Part shown: positions 11,561 through 21,798 of the stretch, piece by piece
Layout: every line of letters starts with the position of its first letter
How positions within the stretch are numbered: the first letter of the stretch is position 1
Assembly: GCF_000204195.1 (NCBI RefSeq)
Contig: NZ_AFBG01000021.1
Location: 62,001-126,000 of the forward strand
From: Acidovorax radicis N35
GTDB lineage: Bacteria; Pseudomonadota; Gammaproteobacteria; Burkholderiales; Burkholderiaceae_C
Direction: 5' to 3'
Length of the DNA: 64,000 nucleotides
The notes under the pieces: generated by a model
What the model saw: only the letters and a program-made list of their open reading frames with translations
Databases searched by the model: none
What the model was told of the DNA's origin: nothing
Position numbers and translations under genes: made by a program

Positions 11561-11870
11561 ATGAAAAGGCCTGGAGGGTTGAGCGAACTGCTGGGCAACG
11601 TCAGGCAGCCATGCGCCCTGAATGCAGGGGCACATTTTGTGGCCCGAAAGAGCGGGTAGCACCACGGCGTTGAGGCGCATTTTATGCCCCACCCATCCGA
11701 TAGAGCGTGCCAAGGCCGCAGCTTGCGGAGGGGACCGCTGGAGCAGGCAAACGCCCTCTCCACGCACGCATCTCCAATCCCGGCAAAGGACTCTCCGGCA
11801 AATCATAGCTACTGATTTGATAGCTACCAGCGCTTTATAGCAAAGCGCTAGAGCCCTATTTCCTTAGAAA
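11561..11870. other. Intergenic region downstream of the lig operon
   Basis: 310 bp without a gene, between the start of the small 81-residue protein gene and the stop of ligC. It contains repeat copy A at 11805-11856; the rest shows nothing I can name. Confidence 0.4.
11805..11856 (-). repeat. Two-hairpin intergenic repeat, copy A
   Basis: Hairpin one: AGCGCTTT (11829-11836) with AAAGCGCT (11842-11849). Hairpin two: TAGCTA (11806-11811) with TAGCTA (11821-11826). It lies just behind the stop codon of ligC, where it may help end the operon transcript. Confidence 0.75.
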
Positions 11871-12824
11871 TCAGCCCGCATTCAGCTGCTGCTCCAACTG
11901 GTGCAGCACCTGGTAGCAAGCCAACACCCGGCCCACGCTGGCATTCGGCTCACGGCCTTCCTTGATTGCGGCGAAGAACTCGCGGTCTTGCAGCTCGATG
12001 CCGTTCATCGACACGTCCACCTTGCTCACATCGATCTTCTCGTCCTTGCCGTTGAACAGGTCGTCATAACGGGCGAGGTACGTGGCGGTGTCGCCGATGT
12101 AACGGAAGTACGTGCCCAGCGGACCATCGTTGTTGAAGCTCAAGGAGAGCGTGCAGATGGCGCCGTTGGCGGCCTTGAGCTGGATGCTCATGTCCATCGC
12201 AATGCCCAGCGTGGGATGGATGGGGCCCTGGATGGCGTTGGCCTGCACGATGGGGCTGCCCGCCTGGTAGGCGAACAGGTCCACGGTGTGGGCGGCGTGG
12301 TGCCACAGCAGGTGGTCCGTCCAGCTGCGGGCCTGGCCCAGCGCGTTGGTATTGGTGCGGCGAAAGAAGTAGGTCTGCACATCCATCTGCTGGATGTTGA
12401 ACTCGCCCTTCTGGATCTGGTGGTGCACGTACTGGTGGCTGGGATTGAAGCGGCGGGTGTGGCCGCACATCGCTACCAGGCCGGTTTGCTTTTGCAGGGC
12501 TACAACCTCTTCAGCGCCCTTGAGGCTGTCGGCCAGCGGGATCTCGACCTGCACATGTTTGCCAGCCTTCAGGCAGGCGATGGTCTGCTCGGCGTGCATC
12601 TGCGTGGGGGTGCACAGAATGACGGCATCCACCTCGGGCAATGCCAGCGCGTCGGCCAGCTCGGTGGTCACGTGGCCGATGCCGTACTTGGCGGCCACTT
12701 CCTTCGTTTTCTCCAGATCGCGGCTGATCAGCGAGACGACTTCCACGCCGTCGATGTTCTTGATGCCGTCCAGGTGTTTGATGCCGAAGGCGCCAGCGCC
12801 CGCGAGTGCGACTTTGATGGTCAT
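11871..12824 (-). CDS. ligC: 4-carboxy-2-hydroxymuconate-6-semialdehyde dehydrogenase
   Basis: NADP-dependent oxidation of the ring-opened product of protocatechuate (as its cyclic hemiacetal) to 2-pyrone-4,6-dicarboxylate; the second step of the 4,5-cleavage pathway (LigC/PmdC). 317 residues of the Gfo/Idh/MocA fold: Rossmann motif ALAGAGAFGIKH, then CTPTQMHAEQTIACLKAGKHVQVEIPLADS with the family EKP-like segment, and CGHTRRFNPSHQYVH. ATG 12824 has AAAGGA upstream and gives the expected N-terminus. Last gene of the operon, 13 bp after ligB. Confidence 0.93.
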   Translation of the reverse strand: MTIKVALAGAGAFGIKHLDGIKNIDGVEVVSLISRDLEKTKEVAAKYGIGHVTTELADALALPEVDAVILCTPTQMHAEQTIACLKAGKHVQVEIPLADSLKGAEEVVALQKQTGLVAMCGHTRRFNPSHQYVHHQIQKGEFNIQQMDVQTYFFRRTNTNALGQARSWTDHLLWHHAAHTVDLFAYQAGSPIVQANAIQGPIHPTLGIAMDMSIQLKAANGAICTLSLSFNNDGPLGTYFRYIGDTATYLARYDDLFNGKDEKIDVSKVDVSMNGIELQDREFFAAIKEGREPNASVGRVLACYQVLHQLEQQLNAG

Positions 12825-12837
12825 GGTGTATGTCCTT

Positions 12838-14147
<1,310 letters not shown>

Positions 14148-14151
14148 GGTG

Positions 14152-15081
14152 TCAGTCCTCCACGGTGACTTCTTCGGGCCAGTACAGGCGCATGGGGTTG
14201 TCCACCAGCAGCTTCTTTTGCAGCTCGGGCGTCGCCGCGATGTGCGGGATGAAGTCCACCAGCAGGCCATCATCGGGCATGTGGTCCTTGAGGTTGGGGT
14301 GGGGCCAGTCGGTGCCCCAGAGCACACGGTCGGGGAACTCTTCCACCACGCGGCGGGCGAACGGGATCACGTCGGTGTAGGCGTTCTGCTCGCCGTTCAG
14401 GGCCTTGGGGCCGGTCACAGAGAGGCGCTCGGGGCAGCTCACCTTGCTCCACACGTTGGGGTGCTGGCGCATGAACTTCAGGAACAGCTCGAACTCCGGC
14501 CCATCCACGGGCTTGTTCACATCGGGGCGGCCCATGTGGTCCACGACCACGGTGGTGGGCAACGCGGTGAAGAAGTCCCACAGCTCGGGCAGGTCCACCG
14601 CCTCGAAGTAGATCACCACGTGCCAGCCGAGTTGGTGGATGCGCGCGGCAATTTCCATCAGCTCGTCCTTGGGCGTGAAGTCCACCAGGCGCTTGACGAA
14701 GTTGAAACGCACGCCGCGCACACCGGCGTCGTGCATGGCCTGCAGTTCTTCGTCAGTGACCGAGCGCTTGACGGTGGCCACGCCGCGCGCCTTGCCGCCG
14801 GAGTGCACCAGCGCATCGACCATCGCGCGGTTGTCCGCGCCGTGGCAGGTGGCCTGCACGACCACGTTGCGCGCAAAGCCCAGGTGGTCGCGCAGCGCAT
14901 ACAGCTGGTGTTTGCTCGCGTCGCAGGGGGTGTACTTGCGCTCGGGCGCGTACGGAAATTCGGCACCCGGGCCGAACACGTGGCAGTGCGCATCCACGGC
15001 GCCTGCAGGCACCTGAAAGCGGGGCTTGCTGGGGCCGGCGTACCAGTCCAGCCAGCCGGGGGTTTTGGTGAATTCAGACAT
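14152..15081 (-). CDS. ligI: 2-pyrone-4,6-dicarboxylate hydrolase
   Basis: Amidohydrolase-superfamily enzyme that opens the pyrone ring of 2-pyrone-4,6-dicarboxylate to 4-oxalomesaconate, without a metal in characterised members. 309 residues with VDAHCHVFGPGAEFPYAPERKYTP, the TIM-barrel first strand HCH, then WHVVIYFEAVDLPE, VVVDHMGRPD and VLWGTDWPHPN with the catalytic Asp. Equivalent to PmdD. Separated from ligK by 83 bp that hold repeat copy B; closely followed by ligA. Confidence 0.95.
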   Translation of the reverse strand: MSEFTKTPGWLDWYAGPSKPRFQVPAGAVDAHCHVFGPGAEFPYAPERKYTPCDASKHQLYALRDHLGFARNVVVQATCHGADNRAMVDALVHSGGKARGVATVKRSVTDEELQAMHDAGVRGVRFNFVKRLVDFTPKDELMEIAARIHQLGWHVVIYFEAVDLPELWDFFTALPTTVVVDHMGRPDVNKPVDGPEFELFLKFMRQHPNVWSKVSCPERLSVTGPKALNGEQNAYTDVIPFARRVVEEFPDRVLWGTDWPHPNLKDHMPDDGLLVDFIPHIAATPELQKKLLVDNPMRLYWPEEVTVED

Positions 15082-15094
15082 GGGCGACTACTTT

Positions 15095-15147
15095 GCTATG
15101 TTAAAGATAGCTACCAGCGCTTGATAGATAAGCGCCAGAGGCCAAAA
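15095..15147 (-). repeat. Two-hairpin intergenic repeat, copy B
   Basis: GCGCTT (15117-15122) pairs with AAGCGC (15130-15135); GCTAT (15095-15099) pairs with ATAGC (15107-15111). This copy lies inside the lig operon between ligK and ligI. Confidence 0.78.
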
Positions 15148-15164
15148 ACACTTGAATTTATCGT

Positions 15165-15848
15165 TCAATCGATGTACCTGAGGCCCGCCTTCTCCAGGCC
15201 GGGGCGCATGTTGTACATGTCCAGGCCCAGCACGCCGCTGGCGAGCTTGGCCCGTTTCTCGCCCTCAAAGCTCTCGCGCTTTTGCGCGGCGGCCAGCGTT
15301 TCTGCGGCGCGGGCGGCGGGCACACACACCACGCCGTCGTCGTCGGCGACGATCACATCACCCGGCGTGACCAGCGCACCAGCGCACACCACGGGAATGT
15401 TCACCGAGCCCAGCGTGGCCTTGATCGTGCCCTTGCTGCTGATGGCGCGGCTCCACACGGGGAAGTTCATCTCCTGCAGCGTCTTCACGTCGCGCACGCC
15501 GGCATCGATGATGAGCGCACGCGCACCGCGGGCCTGGAAACTGGTGGCCAGCAGGTCGCCGAAGTAGCCGTCGGTGCATTCGGATGTGACTGCGGCCACC
15601 ACGATGTCGCCGGGTTGGATCTGCTCGGCCGCCACATGCATCATCCAGTTGTCGCCGGGCTGCAGCAGCACGGTGACGGCCGTGCCACTGACCTGCTGGC
15701 CGCCGTAGATGGGGCGCATATAGGGCTTGAGCAGGCCCACGCGGCCCATGGCCTCGTGCACGGTGGCTGAGCCCAGGGCGGCCAGTCCGTCGGCGGCTGC
15801 GCGATCGGCGCGGGTGATATTGCGGTAGACAACGCCAAGTTCAAACAT
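15165..15848 (-). CDS. ligK: 4-carboxy-4-hydroxy-2-oxoadipate aldolase
   Basis: Class II (divalent-metal) aldolase of the RraA-like fold that splits 4-carboxy-4-hydroxy-2-oxoadipate to pyruvate and oxaloacetate, the last step of the pathway; such enzymes also decarboxylate oxaloacetate. 227 residues, usual size. Signature parts are [57 protein letters not shown] with the metal- and substrate-binding Arg-Asp, and [16 protein letters not shown]. Equivalent to PmdF. It starts one base behind the ligJ stop (TGACATG). Confidence 0.94.
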   Translation of the reverse strand: MFELGVVYRNITRADRAAADGLAALGSATVHEAMGRVGLLKPYMRPIYGGQQVSGTAVTVLLQPGDNWMMHVAAEQIQPGDIVVAAVTSECTDGYFGDLLATSFQARGARALIIDAGVRDVKTLQEMNFPVWSRAISSKGTIKATLGSVNIPVVCAGALVTPGDVIVADDDGVVCVPAARAAETLAAAQKRESFEGEKRAKLASGVLGLDMYNMRPGLEKAGLRYID

Positions 15849-15849
15849 G

Positions 15850-16884
15850 TCAGAGCCCCTTCGCCTTCAGGCGTGAATCGAGTCGGGAGAACACGCGGCG
15901 CACATTGCCTTCGTAGATCTGGTGCTTGTCGTCGCCACTCAGGATCTTGGACGCTTCGATGTAGCGCTTGGTGTCGTCGTAGTAGTTGCCGGTGGTGGGA
16001 TCGATACCGCGCACTGCGCCAATCATTTCGCTGGCGAACAGCACGTTCTTCACCGGGATCACGGTATTGAGCAAATCGATGCCGGGCTGGTGGTACACGC
16101 AGGTGTCGAAGAACACGTTGTTCATCAGGTGATCATCCAGCAGCGGCTTCTTCATCTCTTGCGCCAACCCGCGGAAGCGGCCCCAGTGGTAGGGCACCGC
16201 GCCGCCGCCGTGCGGGATCAGGAACTTGAGCGTGGGGAAGTCCTTGAACAGGTCGCCCTGGATGAGCTGCATGAAGGCCGTGGTGTCGGCATTGAGGTAA
16301 TGCGCGCCGGTGGTGTGAAAACACGCGTTGCAACTGGTGCTCACGTGGATCATGGCGGGCAGGTCGTACTCCACCATCTTTTCGTAGATGGGGTACCAGT
16401 GCTTGTCGGTCAGCGGGGGGCTGGTCCAGTGGCCACCCGAGGGGTCGGGGTTCAGGTTGATGCCCACGGCGCCGTATTCGTGCACGCACTTTTCCAGCTC
16501 AGGGATGCAGGTCGCGGGATCGACACCGGGGCTTTGCGGCAGCATGGCCACGGGCACGAAGTGGTCGGGGAACAGCGTGGAGACGCGATGGCACAGCTCG
16601 TTGCAGATGGCGGCCCAGGTGCTGGACACATTGAAGTCGCCGATGTGGTGCGCCATGAAGCTGGCGCGTGGGCTGAACAGCGTGATGTCGCTGCCGCGCT
16701 CCTTCATCAGCTTGAGCTGGTTGGTCTCGATGGACTCGCGCAGCTCGTCGTCGCTGATCTGCAGGTCTGCCACCTTGGGCATCTGGGCAGGGTCCTTGAT
16801 GCCGGCGATCTGCGCATTGCGCCAGTTCTCCAGCGCCTTGGGGGCCGTGGTGTAGTGGCCGTGGCAGTCGATGATGAGGCTCAT
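15850..16884 (-). CDS. ligJ: 4-oxalomesaconate hydratase
   Basis: Amidohydrolase-superfamily enzyme that hydrates 4-oxalomesaconate to 4-carboxy-4-hydroxy-2-oxoadipate. 344 residues: [20 protein letters not shown] is the metal-binding first strand, [22 protein letters not shown] and [18 protein letters not shown] hold further metal-ligand histidines, and [14 protein letters not shown] closes the barrel. ATG 16884 follows CAGGAG at nine bases; the frame continues far upstream but reads there as a shadow of the neighbouring gene. Equivalent to PmdE; it is second in the operon behind the ModA-like gene. Confidence 0.94.
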   Translation of the reverse strand: MSLIIDCHGHYTTAPKALENWRNAQIAGIKDPAQMPKVADLQISDDELRESIETNQLKLMKERGSDITLFSPRASFMAHHIGDFNVSSTWAAICNELCHRVSTLFPDHFVPVAMLPQSPGVDPATCIPELEKCVHEYGAVGINLNPDPSGGHWTSPPLTDKHWYPIYEKMVEYDLPAMIHVSTSCNACFHTTGAHYLNADTTAFMQLIQGDLFKDFPTLKFLIPHGGGAVPYHWGRFRGLAQEMKKPLLDDHLMNNVFFDTCVYHQPGIDLLNTVIPVKNVLFASEMIGAVRGIDPTTGNYYDDTKRYIEASKILSGDDKHQIYEGNVRRVFSRLDSRLKAKGL

Positions 16885-16919
16885 TTTTGGGTGCTCCTGG
16901 AATGTGTTCTTGTGATCGG

Positions 16920-17612
16920 TCAGGCAGGGGTCATGCCCTGCTGGCGTTTTGCCTCTGCGGCGGCGGGCGACGCCAGGTAGGCCAGCAGCGCACGCGCGGC
17001 ATCGACCTGTTGCGACTGCGCGCCGATGCCCGCTGAAAACGTGGTGGTGATCTGGATGGCCGGCGGCAGCGGGCCCACGATCTGGATGCCCTGCACATGC
17101 AGCAGCTCGCTCAGTTGCTGAAAGCCCAGCGCCACCTCGCCCTTCGCAACCAGCGAGCCCACGGGCACGCCGGGGGGCGCCTGCACCATGCGGGGGGCGA
17201 TCTGGTCGGCAATGCCCCAGCGCTCGAACAGCTTGGCCAGCGCCACGCCGCTGGGGCCGGTGGACAGGCTGATGCTGCGCGCGGCCAGCACGGCCTGTCG
17301 CACGGCGTCTTCGGTGCTGATGTCGGGCAGCGGTGCGCCCTCTGGCACGGCCACGGCCACGCCAGAGTGCACCCAATCCACCTTGCTGCCGGGCAGCAGG
17401 TGGCCCCCAGCGAGGAGCTTGTCGATGGCGTCGGAGGCGAGGATGACGACGTCGAAGGTTTCACCAGCCGCCACACGCTTGGCCGCGTCCACACCGCCCA
17501 CCGATTCAATGGCGGCCTGCGTGCCCGATTGCTGCGCAAAACCGGCCACCAGGTCGGCCAGCACCTGGCGCGTGGCCATGGAGGAAATGCCGCGAATCAC
17601 AGGCGGGGTCAT
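16920..17612 (-). CDS. ModA-like substrate-binding domain protein without a signal peptide
   Basis: 230 residues with the fold pattern of type 2 periplasmic binding proteins related to ModA: VLADLVAGFAQQSGTQAAIESVGG, FDVVILASDAIDKLLAGGHL, LSTGPSGVALAKLFERWGI, VAKGEVALGFQQLSEL and AALLAYLASPAAAE-type ending. It lacks any signal sequence (MTPPVIRGISSMATRQ), so it should be cytoplasmic. It is the first gene of the lig operon, 35 bp ahead of ligJ. No tautomerase of the LigU or GalD type is visible in the operon, so this protein could take part in that step or in effector sensing; both are guesses. Confidence 0.75.
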   Translation of the reverse strand: MTPPVIRGISSMATRQVLADLVAGFAQQSGTQAAIESVGGVDAAKRVAAGETFDVVILASDAIDKLLAGGHLLPGSKVDWVHSGVAVAVPEGAPLPDISTEDAVRQAVLAARSISLSTGPSGVALAKLFERWGIADQIAPRMVQAPPGVPVGSLVAKGEVALGFQQLSELLHVQGIQIVGPLPPAIQITTTFSAGIGAQSQQVDAARALLAYLASPAAAEAKRQQGMTPA

Positions 17613-17659
17613 GCGGTGTCTCCTGCCGGGCTGCGGGCGGCCCAGGCGGTGCTTGCAGT

Positions 17660-17667
17660 TGTATACA
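17660..17667. promoter_or_regulatory. TGTATACA palindrome in front of the lig operon (putative VanR site)
   Basis: TGTATACA lies 48 bp upstream of the first operon start codon, within AGTTGTATACATGC. The identical octamer occurs in the ABC-transporter, vanR and vanA promoters of this window. Function inferred from recurrence. Confidence 0.6.
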
Positions 17668-17766
17668 TGCCGCCGATTGTGGGCAGCGGCGGCCCAAACA
17701 TGAAGGCGGCACAGGCACTACCAGATATATCATTCCGTGATCGTTGACCCACAGCTATTGCAATTT

Positions 17767-18032
17767 GGGCCTGTTCACACTATTTTTGCCAGTGCGAAGG
17801 CAGCCCCAGCCACGCCAATCTAGACGCGTGACGACGCCAAGGCCGGAGCCTTGGCTAGGAACGCAACGACGAGTGGCGTGGCTGGGGTTGCCTTCCCTTC
17901 GGGTTGCGATGCAAACGGGCCATCCGCTGTGTTGCCAATCCTCGCTGGGGCCGCACCCCAGCTTCGTTTGGCGCCTAGCGCCTGGCCCGTTTGCTTCGCA
18001 ACGCATCTGGCAAAAATAGTGTGAACAGGCCC
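17767..18032. mobile_element. Two-armed MITE-like element 1 with perfect 26-bp terminal inverted repeats
   Basis: Ends 17767-17792 and 18007-18032 are perfect inverted repeats (GGGCCTGTTCACAC... outward). Inside are two large hairpin arms: 17796-17816 with 17875-17895 (20 of 21 match), enclosing GCCAAGGC/GCCTTGGC, and 17903-17922 with 17983-18002, enclosing GCTGGGG/CCCCAGC. It has no open reading frame of note. It fills most of the lig-to-LysR intergenic region and ends 17 nt before the LysR start codon. Confidence 0.8.
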
Positions 18033-18049
18033 TAACAGAGAACCTTGCC

Positions 18050-19006
18050 ATGGACCTCAAGCAGATCGAATACTTTGTGCGGGTGGCCGAGCTGGGCAGC
18101 TTTACCCGCGCGTCGGTGGTGCTGGACATCGCCCAGCCCGCACTGAGCCGCCAGGTGCGCCTGCTGGAGGTGGAGCTGCGCCAGAACCTGCTGGTGCGCA
18201 ACGGCCGGGGCGCCACGCCCACCGAGGCGGGCAAGCTGCTGCTGGAGCACGGGCGCGGCATCCTGCACCAGGTGGAGCGCGCCCGCGAGGAGCTGGGCCG
18301 CGTGCGCGGCGCGCTGGCCGGGCGCGTGGCCATTGGCCTGCCGCCCAGCATTGCCAAGGTGCTGACCGTGCCGCTGACCCGCGCCTTCCGCGTGAAGATG
18401 CCCGACGCCGCGCTGGCCATCAGCGAAGGGCTGTCGGTAGCCATGCGCGAGTCGCTGACCACAGGCTTGCTCGACATTGCGCTGCTCTACAACACCACGC
18501 CCGCGCCCGGCATCGAGACCACGGCGCTCCTGGAGGAGGATCTGTTTCTGGTTCAACGCCGCACCGGGGGCCAAAGCGAGGCAGAGACAGACGCCTTGGC
18601 CCGCGTGCCACTGCCGCTGGACGAGCTGCCCCGCTTTCCGCTGGTGATCCCCACGCGCCCCAACTCGATCCGCATGCTGGTGGAATCCGAACTGGCGGCA
18701 CGGGGCAAGCGCCCGCAGATCAGCCTGGAGATCGACGGCGTGGCCGCCATTCTGGACCTGGTGGCCGACGGTGCTGGCTGTGCCGTGCTGCCCATGAATG
18801 CGGTCACCACGTCGGGCAAGCCCGAGGTGTTCAGCACCCGGCCCATCCACGGCGCGGGCAGCGATGCCGATGGAGAAGACAACACCCGCCTGCGCAGCAA
18901 GCTCTTCATGGCGGTGAGTTCGCAACGCCCAGCCACACTGACGCAGCAGGCCATGGCGGAGCTGATCCGCTCCACGTTGCAAGCGTTGTACAGGTCTCCC
19001 CCCTGA
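18050..19006 (+). CDS. LysR-type regulator, probable regulator of the lig operon
   Basis: 318 residues. The N-terminal winged helix-turn-helix is MDLKQIEYFVRVAELGSFTRASVVLDIAQPALSRQVRLLE; the rest is the periplasmic-binding-like effector domain, with GLDIALLYNTTP-type and DLVADGAGCAVLPMNAV segments typical of the Nac/CynR-like group. It is divergent from the protocatechuate operon, as PmdR-type regulators are, so control by a pathway intermediate is likely. The leader before ATG is only 17 nt beyond the right end of element 1, so its promoter must lie inside that element. The last codons and stop lie in repeat R1 (CCCCCTGA). Confidence 0.88.
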   Translation: MDLKQIEYFVRVAELGSFTRASVVLDIAQPALSRQVRLLEVELRQNLLVRNGRGATPTEAGKLLLEHGRGILHQVERAREELGRVRGALAGRVAIGLPPSIAKVLTVPLTRAFRVKMPDAALAISEGLSVAMRESLTTGLLDIALLYNTTPAPGIETTALLEEDLFLVQRRTGGQSEAETDALARVPLPLDELPRFPLVIPTRPNSIRMLVESELAARGKRPQISLEIDGVAAILDLVADGAGCAVLPMNAVTTSGKPEVFSTRPIHGAGSDADGEDNTRLRSKLFMAVSSQRPATLTQQAMAELIRSTLQALYRSPP

Positions 19007-19059
19007 GACGCTGCGCGCCTCCCCCCACGGGGGACGGCGCCCTTGCTTGGCGCCTCTCG
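18998..19059 (+). repeat. CCCCCTGAG-type 3' repeat, copy R1
   Basis: CCCCCTGAGACGCTGCGCG, then CCCCCCACGGGGGAC, then CGCCCTTGCTTGGCGCC. It supplies the TGA stop (19004-19006) of the LysR gene. GC-rich inverted repeats follow immediately. Confidence 0.7.
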
Positions 19060-19103
19060 CTTTTAGGCAGCGCCAGTTTCACAGGCTGGGGGAGCTATCA
19101 GGA

Positions 19104-20018
19104 TCAGGGTCTGTCGGGGGCTTTGGGCAAACTCTCCGAGAGACGATCCGCATAGTCCTGCCAGCGCGCCTCCTTGGGCAGGCCTTGAAAGACGCCTTTG
19201 CGCGCGAGATCAGCCACCCACTGCTGCTTCGCCGCAATGGCCGACGCCATCAGCGGCTGCATGCCTGCCTCCTGCACGGTGTGTGCGGACTCACGCATCT
19301 CTTCGGCGCGGCGCTGGCCGTGTTGCACCACGCGGCTGAAGAAGTAGCGCCCCTGTTCGTGCCAGTCGATGGACGGGAAGGTCTCGGCCAGGGTGGGCAG
19401 CACATGGTCTTCCACGCCGTAGCGGCGGGCCGTGGCGTAGCTCTCGATCACCAGCGCCTCCAGCCCCTTGATCATGATGCTGCGGCACATCTTGATGGCG
19501 CTGGCCACGCCCAGCTGCTCGCTCACCGGCTTGGCGTCCATACCCCAACCCACCAGCACGGAGGCCAGTGCTTCGGCCTGGGGTCCACCGAGCAGCATAG
19601 GCACGCGGATGCCGTAGGGGGGCACCGAGGTCATCACCCCCGCCTCGACATAGAGGGCACCGCGCGCCTCGATGAGCGCAGCGGCCTGCTGCTTGGTGCC
19701 GGGCGATGCGGAGTTGAGGTCCAGAAACACAGTGCCGGGGCGGATGTGCTGCGCCGCCTCCAGCGCCACAGCGAGTGTGTTCGACGCGGTGACGGCCGAG
19801 ATGACGCAGTCGCAGCGTGTGCAAAGTGCCTGCATCGAATCCACCGCCACGACACCGCCCTGCGCGGCGTGCTGCTGCAATGCGTCGCGGTGCGCGGCGT
19901 CGGCCAGCTTCAGGTCCCAGGCGGCGACGGAGGCCACGCCGGGCTGAACGCGCAAGCCCGCACTGAAGATCTTGCCCACCTCGCCATAGCCCACGAGGCC
20001 GATGTGTGTGATGTTCAT
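19104..20018 (-). CDS. NAD(P)-dependent oxidoreductase with DUF1932 domain
   Basis: 304 residues of the 6-phosphogluconate/3-hydroxyisobutyrate dehydrogenase superfamily. The N-terminal Rossmann fold starts GLVGYGEVGKIFSAGL; LDLNSASPGTKQQAAALI is the conserved substrate loop; the C-terminal helical part (IKMCRSIMIKGLEALVIESYATARRYGVEDHVL) is DUF1932, with the catalytic Lys in IKMCRS. The substrate is unknown. It lies 59 bp behind the Bug receptor gene and is the last gene in the transporter operon; co-location with aromatic acid catabolism suggests a side-chain hydroxy acid or related compound as substrate, which is inference. Confidence 0.85.
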   Translation of the reverse strand: MNITHIGLVGYGEVGKIFSAGLRVQPGVASVAAWDLKLADAAHRDALQQHAAQGGVVAVDSMQALCTRCDCVISAVTASNTLAVALEAAQHIRPGTVFLDLNSASPGTKQQAAALIEARGALYVEAGVMTSVPPYGIRVPMLLGGPQAEALASVLVGWGMDAKPVSEQLGVASAIKMCRSIMIKGLEALVIESYATARRYGVEDHVLPTLAETFPSIDWHEQGRYFFSRVVQHGQRRAEEMRESAHTVQEAGMQPLMASAIAAKQQWVADLARKGVFQGLPKEARWQDYADRLSESLPKAPDRP

Positions 20019-20077
20019 TCAATGTCCCTTTCAGCCTCCGCACCACCGCTGGCACCGCAGGCGTGCAGCGGTGGTAC

Positions 20078-21064
20078 TCACTGCCGCGCGATCTTGGCCC
20101 GTGCGATCACGTCGCTCCAGCGGCGCACATCAGCAGCCAGGTGTTCGCCCAGCTGCGCGGGGGTGCTGCCCTGGGCGTTGAGATTCAGCTCCAGCAGGCG
20201 CTTTTTCACATCGGGCTGGGCCAGCGCGGCCTGCACCTCGCGCGAGAGACGCTCCACCACGGCAGCGGGTGTTTTGGCGGGCACGGCCAGGCCGTTCCAC
20301 GACGTGACGTTGAAGCTGGCCAACGGCCCACCGCTTTCGCGCACCGTGGGCACATCGGGCAGCTGAGCGGCACGCTGGGCGCCCATCACAGCCAATGGCC
20401 GCAAGGCCTTGGCGCCGATTTGCGGCATGAGGCCGCCCAGGATGTCGATCATCACGTCGATCTCGCCACCGCGCACCGCGGTGATGACGGGAGGCGTACC
20501 GTTGAAGGGCACCACCTGCGCGTCGATGCCCGCCGTCACCTTGAACAGCTCGGCGGCCAGGTTCTGCGTGGTGCCGATCTGCGGGGTGCCAATGTTGAGC
20601 TTGCCAGGGTGGGCGCGGGCGTAGGCCAGCAGCTCGGCCAGGGTGGTAAAGCGCCCGCCTTCCTTGACCACTACGGCCAGGTCGAACGTGGCCAGCAGCG
20701 AGACTGGGGCAAAGTCCTTGAGGGTGTCGAACGGCAAGGCTTTGAAAAGCGCTGCACTGACGGCCGTGCCGCTGCTGACCAACAGCAGCGTGTGGCCATC
20801 GGGCTCGGCACGCGCCACCAGGTCACCTGCCACCACGCCACCCGCGCTGGGCTTGTTCTCGATGACCACGCTTTGCCCCAACGGGCCAGCAATCTTCTGG
20901 CCCACGGTGCGTGCCGTGATGTCGGCCGCGCCACCAGCGGCGTTGGGCACCACGATGCGCAGGGGGCGGGAGGGAAAGGCCGATTGCGCCACGGCAGGTG
21001 CAGCCGCACCGCAAGACGACGCCGCCAGCCAGCTCAGAAGGGTTCTGCGGTGCAGTGCTTGCAT
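20078..21064 (-). CDS. Bug-family (TctC-like) periplasmic binding protein
   Basis: 328 residues with a signal peptide (MQALHRRTLLSWLAASSCGAAAPAVAQ; an RRTLLSW stretch hints at Tat export). The mature part begins FPSRPLRIVVPNAAGGAADITARTVGQK, the hallmark of the Bug/tripartite tricarboxylate receptor family, and includes GKLNIGTPQIGTTQNLAAELF and GEIDVMIDILGGLMPQI. Such receptors bind carboxylates or aromatic acids; many are orphans without TctA/TctB, as here. It sits 8 bp behind livF, so it is part of the ABC operon, an unusual mix of two transporter types. Confidence 0.92.
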   Translation of the reverse strand: MQALHRRTLLSWLAASSCGAAAPAVAQSAFPSRPLRIVVPNAAGGAADITARTVGQKIAGPLGQSVVIENKPSAGGVVAGDLVARAEPDGHTLLLVSSGTAVSAALFKALPFDTLKDFAPVSLLATFDLAVVVKEGGRFTTLAELLAYARAHPGKLNIGTPQIGTTQNLAAELFKVTAGIDAQVVPFNGTPPVITAVRGGEIDVMIDILGGLMPQIGAKALRPLAVMGAQRAAQLPDVPTVRESGGPLASFNVTSWNGLAVPAKTPAAVVERLSREVQAALAQPDVKKRLLELNLNAQGSTPAQLGEHLAADVRRWSDVIARAKIARQ

Positions 21065-21072
21065 GGTGACCG

Positions 21073-21798
21073 CTACCTTGCCACGCCCAGCAGGCGGTCG
21101 AGCAACTCGGGCTGCGCACTCAGCTCGGCGGCCGTGCCGGTGTGCACCACCGTGCCCCGGTCCAGCACGGCGGCGCGGTCTGAGATGGCCAGGATGGCCT
21201 GCGGATGCTGCTCCACGATGATGGCAGAGAGACCCTCTTCGCGCGTGATGCGGCGGATGGCGCGCAGCAGCTCTTCCACAATGATGGGTGCGAGGCCTTC
21301 GAGCGGCTCATCCAGCAGCAGCAGGCGTGGGTTGAGCACCAACGCGCGGCCCACGGCCAGCATCTGCTGCTCGCCCCCCGACAGCTGTGTGCCCAGGTTG
21401 GTCTTGCGCTCGGCCAGGCGCGGGAACATTTCGTACACGCGCTCAGGCGTCCAGGGCCGGGCGCTGGAGCCCTTGCGGCCGGGGCGCGCCACGGCCGTGA
21501 GGTTCTCGTGCACCGTGAGCGACTTGAAGATATTGCGCTCTTGCGGCACCCAGCCAATACCGGCGGCTGCGCGCTCGTGCGACGGCAGCTTGTGCAGCGC
21601 CACGCCGCCCAGGCTCACGCTGCCCGCATGCTGGCGCGTGGCCCCGGCCAGCGTGTTGATGAGCGTGGTCTTGCCCGTGCCATTGCGGCCCAGCAGGGCC
21701 AGTGTGTCGCCCTCGGGCAGGGCCAGTGAAATGCCTTGCAGCACCACGGCCTCGCCATAGCCCGCACTCAGGCCCTCGATGCGCAAGAGTTCAGACAT
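21073..21798 (-). CDS. livF: ABC transporter ATP-binding protein, LivF type
   Basis: 241 residues. Walker A is GRNGTGKT, the signature is LSGGEQQ, Walker B is LLLLDEPLEG and the H-loop is VEQHP. It begins with LRIEGLSAGYGEAVVLQGISLAL, typical of LivF, one of the two ATPase subunits of hydrophobic-amino-acid-type (HAAT) importers. The start overlaps the livG stop by a few bases, so the two are translationally coupled. The GntR/van context suggests that the cargo is an aromatic acid rather than an amino acid; this is inference. Confidence 0.93.
   Translation of the reverse strand: MSELLRIEGLSAGYGEAVVLQGISLALPEGDTLALLGRNGTGKTTLINTLAGATRQHAGSVSLGGVALHKLPSHERAAAGIGWVPQERNIFKSLTVHENLTAVARPGRKGSSARPWTPERVYEMFPRLAERKTNLGTQLSGGEQQMLAVGRALVLNPRLLLLDEPLEGLAPIIVEELLRAIRRITREEGLSAIIVEQHPQAILAISDRAAVLDRGTVVHTGTAAELSAQPELLDRLLGVAR

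Noticed and set aside
15850..17376. 508-codon frame that would extend ligJ upstream
   Set aside because: The extra N-terminal part is an arginine-rich shadow of the ModA-like gene; a good ribosome site lies at the internal ATG 16884.
17767..18032. Element 1 as a complete insertion sequence
   Set aside because: At 266 bp there is no room for a transposase and none is seen nearby.
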